A DNA stretch of 40,037 nt from an uncultured Planctomycetota bacterium (GTDB lineage: Bacteria; Planctomycetota; Planctomycetia; Pirellulales; Thermoguttaceae): contig ONGM01000035.1 of NCBI GenBank assembly GCA_900317365.1, positions 1 to 40,037 of the forward strand. The letters are read 5' to 3'. The notes below the pieces were generated by a model. That model saw nothing but the letters and a program-made list of their open reading frames with translations, was not told where the DNA came from and did no database searches. A program made the translations under genes and the position numbers. Below are positions 34,901 through 40,037 of this stretch, one piece after another (the stretch's first letter is position 1; every line of letters starts with the position of its first letter).

Positions 34901-36579
34901 AAGGCGTCCATTACGACTTCGGCGAACTCCGACCGGGCGCCATTAGCGGGTACGTCTACGAAGACCTCAACGACAACGGTATTAAAGAGGCTGGCGAGGC
35001 TGGAATTAAAGACGTCGACGTTACCTTAATGATTCTCAACGAGGAAACGGGACGCTACGAAGAGACCGGACGCGTCGTCAAGACGGACGCGGCTGGACAC
35101 TATATCTTCGACAACCTGGAGCCTGCCCGAATCTACAAGGTCGTCGAGACGCAACCGAGCGGCTACGACGACGGTAAGGACACGGCCGGTTCCCTCGGCG
35201 GCGTCGCGGAAAACGACGTTATCCTTTCGATTCCGGTCGCTCCGGGAGACTACGGCGTCGACTACAACTTCGGCGAACTCATTCCGGATCCGGATAAACC
35301 GCCCTATAAACCCGACGGACCGGGCAACACGCCTCCGGTTCACGTTCCGAGCAATCTGTGGGCGCCGTCCCCGACGTACTTCCCGTACATCTGGTATCAG
35401 CCGACGATTCCCGGCAGTATGACGACGCTGTACGGCGGCGGCGGCGGAATCGGCCCTGAGGAAGATTACTCGTGGAAGCTCAACGTTCTCAACGGCGGGT
35501 CGCCGCGATCCTTGCTCAGCGAAACGGACACGATCGGCGGGATGTTGGCGTACTCCGGCGTTGCGGAAACGAACGCTCAGATCGCGCTCGTCGCGTCGGA
35601 CGTCTACGATTACGGCGCGTCGAACTGGACGATTCGGTTCAACGACGGCACAACGAAGACGTACAACTTCGGCGTCAACGGCGCGAAACCGGTCGTCGGC
35701 GACTGGAACGGTTCCGGGTTCGATAAGTTCGGACTCTATCGCGACGGCGACTGGTACTTGGCGACCGACGGATACACGCTTTCGGAAGCGGACGACTTCA
35801 TTAAGCTTACGGCGTCGTTCGACGCGAGACTCGGACGGTTCGGCGACGAGCCGGTCGTTGGAGACTGGGACGGCGACGGTAAATCCGACCTTGCGGTCTT
35901 TGGCCCGCAGTGGGAATCGGATCCGAACGCGATTAAAGTCGATCCGGGTCTTGCGACCGACTTCAACTTCGGACACAGACAAGATCGCGCGAAGAACGTT
36001 CCGCCGAACGAGAATATCTTCAAGAACGCGCTTGAACATATTCGTTCCACGAAACGTAGCGACACCGGTCGAGCGGAATACATTCGATACGACCTGATCG
36101 ACCACGTCTTCCGATTCGGCGAACGCGGCGACGTCGCTCTCGCCGGCGACTGGACCGGCGAAGGTCGCACGCAGATCGGATACTATCGCGACGGCGAATG
36201 GTACCTCGATCTCAACGGCAACGGCAAATGGGACGCCGACGAAGACATGTTCGTCCGCACGAACGCGCCGAAAGACGCGACTCCGGTCGTCGGCGACTGG
36301 AACGGCGACGGACTCGACAATATCGGGTACTTCGTCGACGGACGATGGTTCCTCGACGTCAACGGCGACTACGCGATCGACGATAAAGACGGCGCTCCGA
36401 TCCTCTTCGGCGACGACGGCGACACGCCGGTCGTGGGCGACTGGGACGGCGACGGAATCGACGAACTCGGCGTATATCGCGAGCAAAACGCCGGCGAAAC
36501 GGTTCCCGCGCGGAAAGCCTCGGAAAACGTTACGAGCGACGCGAGCGTCGACTTCGACTCCGATTTCGCCTTGCAGTAA
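31981..36579 (+). CDS. Giant surface protein with SdrD/Cna-B-like and FG-GAP-like repeats
   Basis: The 1532-aa protein begins with a basic region and EELEKREYLAVD (41-52), close to the LEPR-XLL-type motif at the N-terminus of planctomycete surface proteins; a classical signal peptide is absent. A beta-rich domain (about 55-265) is followed by seven SdrD/Cna-B-like domains at about 268, 389, 521, 635, 750, 866 and 986, ending near 1102. Each opens like GSIAGNVYEDRNDNGVIDDG and closes with YNFGEL; the D-x-N-x-D-G patches suggest Ca2+ binding. A Pro-rich linker leads to five FG-GAP/VCBS-like repeats (PVVGDWDGDGIDELGVYRE type) between about 1237 and 1500. It is probably a long adhesive or structural cell-surface stalk. 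The start is preceded by AAGG. Confidence 0.9.
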   Translation: MSLFMKKHAIESKSSKSGRKSHKRSGDDAARRGTRRVCRVEELEKREYLAVDPISVGIVYAEQYQEDLGDKFYVAWVGGEEGCTTLDSLVINLDKNANGRLDEGEAFFDTTSGGQGVYSAAPFTVLDKTENIGYDFSVEDGGMVLQISFTNFHAGDHFVFSIDLDEYQTNSSINSNNAQVEGGEMGGSIIDGIEGSLATATFSSDHYQTETWTGMFVDDFDTEYARSTALTDAYDRNLLPFDLDDKNEGVDQAGIYNDIDLTPKPIVISGYVYADHDVDCNYDRGENDEDRPLANVGVTLVSENGEKWTTRTDVNGYYEFNSDDLMPGKYQIFSESNIVSPEGLQYFDFCAKGGTYGEKITPLEIDVDGMLGGDVAPENNFAKALVSRIEGYVFEDRNDADGKNEGESWDGIAYPAKIELWRIDTDANGVPQYTFMESQTVDAEGHYSFKIDGSWNDAGTLRKLPEKTYEVREIFSSPDYSDGKDYVGTLGGDVENDALTNIFVGYGENGYHYDFGELKLGSIAGNVWEDRNDNGVIDPNENGIAGVVVELYQWNGASYVKIDETRTDEDGSYLFEDLDICCEYAVKEIQPAAYSDGKDSIGSLGGKAENDYFSNIEIGWDQHGVEYNFGELKLGSIAGNVYEDRNDNGVIDDGEAGIGDVTVELYQWDGQTYVKIAETQTAEDGSYIFENLDISREYAVREKQPTDYVDGKDSVGSLGGIAASNDYIEQIDVQWDDHGVEYNFGELKLGSISGYVYNDKNDNGVRESGEPGIPDVLVELYQLQGDDYVKIAETTTDSVGFYKFDSLDIEQTYAVREIQPENWRDGKDSVGSLGGRVATNDELDSIRVLWDQHGREYNFGELLPYGSLSGYVYEDDNNNGVKNDGEAGIKNVVVQLYALNEDGTASLVATQQTDENGFYRFLNLEPETTYIVRETQPTEYYDGKDAVGTIFGTPVGKILRNDEISDIDLPAGGEGVHYDFGELRPGAISGYVYEDLNDNGIKEAGEAGIKDVDVTLMILNEETGRYEETGRVVKTDAAGHYIFDNLEPARIYKVVETQPSGYDDGKDTAGSLGGVAENDVILSIPVAPGDYGVDYNFGELIPDPDKPPYKPDGPGNTPPVHVPSNLWAPSPTYFPYIWYQPTIPGSMTTLYGGGGGIGPEEDYSWKLNVLNGGSPRSLLSETDTIGGMLAYSGVAETNAQIALVASDVYDYGASNWTIRFNDGTTKTYNFGVNGAKPVVGDWNGSGFDKFGLYRDGDWYLATDGYTLSEADDFIKLTASFDARLGRFGDEPVVGDWDGDGKSDLAVFGPQWESDPNAIKVDPGLATDFNFGHRQDRAKNVPPNENIFKNALEHIRSTKRSDTGRAEYIRYDLIDHVFRFGERGDVALAGDWTGEGRTQIGYYRDGEWYLDLNGNGKWDADEDMFVRTNAPKDATPVVGDWNGDGLDNIGYFVDGRWFLDVNGDYAIDDKDGAPILFGDDGDTPVVGDWDGDGIDELGVYREQNAGETVPARKASENVTSDASVDFDSDFALQ
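33541..35287 (+). repeat. Five tandem ~342-360 bp repeats inside the surface-protein gene
   Basis: Units begin at 33541, 33883, 34228, 34576 and 34936, each encoding a G-[SA]-[IL]-[AS]-G-x-V-[YW] opening. Two more divergent units begin at 32782 and 33145. The first three are most alike, with exact matches such as GTCTACGAAGATCGCAACGA-like blocks, which suggests recent unequal crossing-over or conversion. Confidence 0.85.
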
Positions 36580-36662
36580 TCGCTCTTGACGTCGGCGATC
36601 TTGACGTCGTTGATCGTAACTTCGCAACGAACGCGTCGCGCGGAAGTCGATTCACAAAAAAC

Positions 36663-36691
36663 TTGCGTTCGACGCGAACGGCGACTACAAT
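36663..36691 (+). promoter_or_regulatory. Sigma-70-type promoter downstream of the surface-protein gene
   Basis: TTGCGT (36663-36668), 17 bp, TACAAT (36686-36691). Transcription would begin near 36698, immediately before the terminator hairpin at 36720-36754 and about 108 nt before the metallophosphoesterase ATG. Confidence 0.5.
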
Positions 36692-36719
36692 ATGATTAGA
36701 CGCCGTTGCGAGATGGTTT

Positions 36720-36754
36720 AAAGCCTGCGACGTTTCCGCGCCGCAGGCTTTTTT
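36720..36754 (+). terminator. Rho-independent terminator
   Basis: The stem AAAGCCTGCG / CGCAGGCTTT has a 12-nt loop and a run of six T. It lies 141 bp past the surface-protein stop codon. Because a promoter sits between that stop and this hairpin, it may also act on the short transcript leading into the next gene. Confidence 0.8.
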
Positions 36755-36805
36755 AACGCGCTCAAGGATCTTTAAGCGCAGTCAAGGCGTCCAAGGGAGT
36801 TTAAC

Positions 36806-37732
36806 ATGATTCGATTTGCAGCGATCGCCGACGTTCAATACGGCGACTTGGACGAAACGATCGGAAGAGCCTACCGCGAGTCCATTCAGAAATTTTTGAT
36901 TTGCGCCGGGGAAATTTCGCGAATGCGGCCGCTCTTTGCGATGAACTTCGGCGATTCGTGGCAGAGCGGGCTGGAAAACGCGCTCGCCATGAAGGAACTC
37001 TACGAAGTCGCCGCGAAATACGGAAAGATCGAATGGCGGCATATCCTCGGAAATCACGACTTCCACGTGCCCGACGCCAATAAGCCCGACGTCTATCGCT
37101 TTCTCAATCTGGAGAAGCCGGGATACTACGATTTCCAAGTCGTCGACGAAGAGGACGCCGAAAATCGCTGGCGTTTCGTCGTTCTCAACGGAAATGAAAT
37201 CAGTACTTACGCGGCGGAAAACGACGAAGAGCGCAAAGCGGCGAAAGAGGAGCGCGAAAGACGGCGTATTCCCGTAAAGAACAACGCCTTGCCGGACTCC
37301 TATAACGGCTCCCTATCGCCCCGACAGCTCCAATGGCTCGACGAACGACTCGCTTTCGCTGAAAAAGAGAAGGAAAACGCGATCGTATGCTCGCACTTCC
37401 CTCTCTTCGCGAAATCGCGCTCCATCGACAGCGACCGCGCAAAGCTCGCGAGAATCGCAAACTTCGACGTCTATTATTACAATCTCGGAGTCTCGACCTG
37501 GAACGGCGCGGAACTACTCGAAATTATCGACCGCCATCCGAACGTGCGCGGATATTTCGCCGGACATCTCCACGAAGGTTCCTACGGCGTTCGCAATAAC
37601 GTCGCGCACGTTACCTTTAAGGGGATCGTCGAGAACAAGCCGTACTGCTGGGCGGCGGTCGAACTCACGAAATCGGAAATTATCGTTACAGGCTACGGCG
37701 CGCAACCGTCCTATCGTCTGCGATTTCTGTAA
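36806..37732 (+). CDS. Calcineurin-like metallophosphoesterase, ADPRibase-Mn-like
   Basis: The 308-aa protein shows the full set of metallophosphoesterase motifs: IADVQYGD (D-x-Q, residues 8-15), NFGDSW, GNHDFHV, CSHFPLF and GHLHEGSYG. The D-x-Q start instead of D-x-H is a hallmark of the Mn2+-dependent ADP-ribose/CDP-alcohol diphosphatase group. A soluble cytosolic hydrolase of nucleotide diphosphate linkages is therefore the best guess, with the exact substrate open. There is no signal peptide. A strong Shine-Dalgarno (AAGGGAG) lies eight bases before the ATG. It is preceded by a promoter-terminator unit and followed, 57 bp later, by the recombinase gene. Confidence 0.87.
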   Translation: MIRFAAIADVQYGDLDETIGRAYRESIQKFLICAGEISRMRPLFAMNFGDSWQSGLENALAMKELYEVAAKYGKIEWRHILGNHDFHVPDANKPDVYRFLNLEKPGYYDFQVVDEEDAENRWRFVVLNGNEISTYAAENDEERKAAKEERERRRIPVKNNALPDSYNGSLSPRQLQWLDERLAFAEKEKENAIVCSHFPLFAKSRSIDSDRAKLARIANFDVYYYNLGVSTWNGAELLEIIDRHPNVRGYFAGHLHEGSYGVRNNVAHVTFKGIVENKPYCWAAVELTKSEIIVTGYGAQPSYRLRFL

Positions 37733-37789
37733 GGGATCATAGCGGCGCGTCGAAACCGGCGCGCTCGTTCTCAATTTAGGGGGTAAAAG

Positions 37790-38821
37790 ATGCCGCCTCG
37801 TCGCAAACTCACGCCGCGAAAGATTACCCTCGCGACTTCGGAACGCCAATGGCTCAGTAATTTTCTCCTCTACGTCGCGCAGGAGCGACAGCTGTCCCCG
37901 AACACCTGCTTCGCGTATCGCAACGATCTCATTCGATTCTACCGTTGGCTCGGCGCTCGATCGATACCGAACCTGACAATTCAGGAGCTATCCGACTTTA
38001 CCGAGACGCTCCGCGACGCCGAGTTGTCCCCTGCCTCGATCGCGCGCAACCTGACCTCCGTTCGCGTCTTCTTTCGGTACCTTCAAGGGGAAGGCGCGAT
38101 CAAAAAGAACGTCGCGGAACTTCTCGGAAGTCAAAAGCTCTGGGACCGCCTCCCCGCCGTTCTCACGCACAATCAGATCTCGAAATTGCTCGTCGAGCCT
38201 CAGCCGGAAATCGACGCCATGTGGATTCGCGATCGGGCGATTCTCGAATTCTGCTACGCGACCGGATGCCGCGCGTCGGAACTCGTCAATATGAAGAAGT
38301 CGGACGTCAGGCTTGATCGGCGATGCTGTCGGTGCTTCGGAAAAGGCTCGAAAGAGCGTATCGTGCCCTTAGGGGACTCCGCGATCGTCGCCTACAACGC
38401 GTGGATGCAGACCGCGCGCCCGGAACTCCTCGAAGCCGCCCGACGTCGACGCCTCGCCGAAGCGCGAGCCCGCGCCGCAGCGTCCGGCGCCCTACCCTCG
38501 CCCGCCTCGCCTGCCTCAGCCTCGCCTGCAGAGGCGTGCGACCCGCCGTACGTGTTCCTCTCGCGCACCGGGCGCCAGATGCGACGTCAGGCGCTGTGGG
38601 AGCTCGTTAAAAAGTACGCCTTACGCGTCGGCGCGCCGGCGACGATTAGCCCGCACTCCCTGCGGCACAGCTTCGCATCGCACCTACTCGAAGGCGGCGC
38701 CGACCTCCGCCAGGTTCAGGAGCTTCTCGGGCACGAAAGCATCGCAACGACCCAAATCTACACCCACGTCGATATGACCCGACTGCGCGACGTCTATAAG
38801 AAGAATCATCCTCGTTCGTAA
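37790..38821 (+). CDS. xerD: XerC/XerD-type tyrosine recombinase
   Basis: The 343-aa protein has an N-terminal SAM-like DNA-binding domain (about 20-110) and the catalytic domain with Arg161 (ATGCRASEL), Lys185 (GKGSKER), His289 and Arg292 (HSLRHSFA), His315 (LGHES) and the nucleophile Tyr324 (IYTHV). The spacing around His315-Tyr324 matches XerD exactly. Between Lys185 and His289 there are about 32 more residues than in E. coli XerD, a Pro/Ala/Ser-rich insertion near 225-258. Xer proteins resolve chromosome dimers at dif; mobile-element integrases are the alternative. GGGGG precedes the ATG. It lies 82 bp before the methyltransferase gene on the same strand. Confidence 0.9.
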   Translation: MPPRRKLTPRKITLATSERQWLSNFLLYVAQERQLSPNTCFAYRNDLIRFYRWLGARSIPNLTIQELSDFTETLRDAELSPASIARNLTSVRVFFRYLQGEGAIKKNVAELLGSQKLWDRLPAVLTHNQISKLLVEPQPEIDAMWIRDRAILEFCYATGCRASELVNMKKSDVRLDRRCCRCFGKGSKERIVPLGDSAIVAYNAWMQTARPELLEAARRRRLAEARARAAASGALPSPASPASASPAEACDPPYVFLSRTGRQMRRQALWELVKKYALRVGAPATISPHSLRHSFASHLLEGGADLRQVQELLGHESIATTQIYTHVDMTRLRDVYKKNHPRS

Positions 38822-38903
38822 CCGTGTTGGGAGAACGTCGTCCTTTGGGAACCTCACAGAGAGTCGCCTCATAGCGAGTCATTGTCATTAGGAAAGATCG
38901 GAA

Positions 38904-39797
38904 ATGAAAGTCGTCGATTTATTCTCAGGCTGCGGCGGGCTATCCCTTGGATTTCAGAAGGCGGGGTTTGACGTCGTCGCCGCCTTTGAATGGTGGAGCG
39001 CCGCGGTCGAATGTTATCAGGCGAATTTCGACCATCCGATCGTCAAGGCCGACCTATCGGCCCCTGCCGCCGTCGTCCCGGAGATTCGGAAATACGCGCC
39101 GGACGTTATCGTCGGCGGCCCGCCTTGTCAGGATTTCTCGCACGCCGGGAAACGCATTGAAAACGACCGGGCGGAGCTCACGAGTTGTTACGCCCGAATC
39201 GTTGCGGGAATTAGGCCGTTATGTTTCGTTATGGAGAACGTGGAGAGGGCGCGGGCGAGTCGCGCCTATGCGAACGCGCGTCAGATCTTTAAGGAGGCAG
39301 GCTATGGGCTAACGGAGGTTACGCTCGACGCCTGCCTTTGCGGGGCGCCGCAGAAGAGGAAGCGATTCATCTGTTTCGGCAAGCTCGGGGAAGCGGACGG
39401 TTTCGCCCAGGCGACCTTCGAGGGCCGTCTAGCGAAGGCGCCGATGACGATGCGCGACTATTTTGGCGACGCGTTAGGCTTTGAGTATTATTATCGGCAC
39501 CCGCGAAATTACAGTCGTCGGGCTGTTTTCTCGCTCGACGAGCCCGCCCCGACGATGCGCGGGGTGAATCGTCCGGTTCCGAAGGGCTACCCTGGTCATC
39601 CGAACGACGCCTGCCCGGTGAGCGGCGACCTTCACGTCCTAACGACCGCCGAACGCGCGTTGATTCAGACCTTCCCGAAAGATTTCCGATGGGTCGGCAG
39701 TAAAACGGACGTCGAGCAAATGATCGGCAACGCCGTCCCTGTCAACCTAGCGAAATTCGTCGGGGAAACGGTAAAGATAACGCTGGAACAACGCTAA
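38904..39797 (+). CDS. DNA (cytosine-5-)-methyltransferase
   Basis: The 297-aa enzyme methylates C5 of cytosine in a specific DNA sequence using S-adenosylmethionine. Motif I is VDLFSGCGGLSLGF (3-16) and motif IV is GGPPCQDFSHAG with nucleophile Cys75. Motif VI is ENVERA with Glu111, motif VIII is APQKRKRFICFG, and motif X is QMIGNAVPVNLAKF near the end. The target-recognition region (about 155-235) is short, so the whole protein is at the small end of the family. No restriction endonuclease is visible; it is a solitary methylase or the mate lies beyond the window. Its codon use (more GGG, AGG, TTA) differs from the neighbours, which suggests acquisition. AGGAAAG precedes the ATG. Confidence 0.93.
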   Translation: MKVVDLFSGCGGLSLGFQKAGFDVVAAFEWWSAAVECYQANFDHPIVKADLSAPAAVVPEIRKYAPDVIVGGPPCQDFSHAGKRIENDRAELTSCYARIVAGIRPLCFVMENVERARASRAYANARQIFKEAGYGLTEVTLDACLCGAPQKRKRFICFGKLGEADGFAQATFEGRLAKAPMTMRDYFGDALGFEYYYRHPRNYSRRAVFSLDEPAPTMRGVNRPVPKGYPGHPNDACPVSGDLHVLTTAERALIQTFPKDFRWVGSKTDVEQMIGNAVPVNLAKFVGETVKITLEQR

Positions 39798-39810
39798 CGC
39801 CAGCGACAGC

Positions 39811-39900
39811 GCGCCCATCGCGCAAAGCGCGATTTTCCGGCGCAAAGCGCCGCCCGCGCTCCATAAGCGCGGGGAAGCCGTCTGGCTTTAGCCTGCGGAC
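39811..39900. repeat. Palindrome-rich repeat unit, copy 1
   Basis: About 90 bp made of consecutive hairpins: ATCGCGC-AAA-GCGCGAT (39817-39833), CGGCGC-AAA-GCGCCG (39838-39852), CCCGCGCT-CCATA-AGCGCGGG (39853-39873) and AAGCC-GTCT-GGCTT (39875-39888). It starts 14 bp after the methyltransferase stop codon. It does not encode an open frame of note. Confidence 0.75.
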
Positions 39901-39934
39901 AACGAAAAGCTATGCCTACCGCGAAAGCGCCAAA

Positions 39935-39949
39935 CGCGCCAACGGCGCG
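39935..39949. repeat. Short hairpin between the two repeat units
   Basis: CGCGCC-AAC-GGCGCG is a perfect 6-bp stem with the same A-rich triloop style as the units on each side. It overlaps the first bases of copy 2. Confidence 0.5.
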
Positions 39950-40037
39950 CCCATCGCCCAACGGGCGATTTTCCGGCGCGAACGCGCCGCCCCGCGCTCC
40001 ATAAGCGCGGGGGAAGCCGCCGGCTTTAGTCGGCGGA
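39947..40037. repeat. Palindrome-rich repeat unit, copy 2 (runs to the window edge)
   Basis: It repeats copy 1 in order: ATCGCCC-AAC-GGGCGAT (39957-39973 region), CGGCGC-GAAC-GCGCCG (39974-39989), CCCCGCGCT-CCATA-AGCGCGGGG (39990-40012), then CCGCCG-GCTTTAGT-CGGCGG (40017-40036). Base changes relative to copy 1 keep every stem paired. The unit probably continues or repeats beyond the window. Confidence 0.75.

Noticed and set aside
35026..36627. 533-codon minus-strand open frame antisense to the FG-GAP part
   Set aside because: It has the same composition effect, with no start signal or recognisable motif.
37790..40037. Integron: recombinase, gene and imperfect palindromes as attC sites
   Set aside because: The recombinase looks like Xer, not IntI, and is co-directional with the gene. 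The palindromes lack convincing attC core boxes and form chains of small hairpins rather than one long imperfect stem.
39811..40037. CRISPR array
   Set aside because: Only two ~90-bp units are seen, with internal hairpins, no short direct repeats with unique ~30-bp spacers, and no cas genes.

Overview
The window most likely comes from a gut- or sediment-type planctomycete (Planctomycetota). Three things point there: (i) a 1532-residue surface protein at 31981-36579 with a basic N-terminus, an LEPR-XLL-like motif (EELEKREYLAVD), repeated SdrD/Cna-B-like domains and FG-GAP/VCBS-like repeats; (ii) a MacA-like adaptor carrying C-terminal EF-hands and Gly/Pro-rich linkers; (iii) scattered secreted glycoside-hydrolase-like proteins and two DUF58 proteins. 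This assignment is inference from gene content, without a marker gene. Several sigma-70-type promoters with 16-17 bp spacers and strong hairpin terminators can be read directly.

Left part (1-14824). A minus-strand phenylacetate-CoA ligase and a plus-strand ferrochelatase diverge from a 214-bp region with two back-to-back promoters. A minus-strand run follows: serine hydroxymethyltransferase (glyA), a SEL1-repeat protein, a DUF58 protein, a secreted GH78 alpha-L-rhamnosidase and a sodium:solute symporter. Hairpins follow glyA, the SEL1 gene and the symporter. The rhamnosidase-symporter pair looks like a small rhamnose-glycan scavenging module. A plus-strand secreted DUF4091/GH123-like protein diverges from glyA.

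Middle (14825-30519). A second minus-strand run reads ilvE, terminator, aroK, a nucleoside-phosphorylase-fold protein, a second DUF58 protein and a WS/DGAT-like acyltransferase. A secreted GH99/GH71-like protein with a CBM9-like C-terminus diverges from ilvE. trpB follows on the minus strand, without trpA. Next is a three-gene MacAB-type export operon: a 1064-aa adaptor with EF-hands, an ATPase and a permease. It is preceded by a good promoter and closed by a 14-bp perfect hairpin. The 797 bp upstream of the adaptor hold no convincing gene.

Right part (30520-40037). All genes read on the plus strand: a secreted WD40 protein, a 324-bp gap with a decayed minus-strand coding remnant, the giant SdrD/FG-GAP protein, an ADPRibase-Mn-like metallophosphoesterase, a XerC/D tyrosine recombinase with a Pro/Ala-rich insertion, and a solitary 5-methylcytosine DNA methyltransferase. 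The last ~230 bp hold two copies of a ~90-bp palindrome-rich unit whose hairpins differ by compensatory changes.

I saw no rRNA, tRNA, CRISPR array, transposase or phage genes. The most unusual items are the covarying hairpin repeats at the right edge, the adaptor-EF-hand fusion, the promoter-plus-terminator unit at 36663-36754, and the ferrochelatase with a possible C-terminal Fe-S cysteine cluster and an altered metal-site motif.
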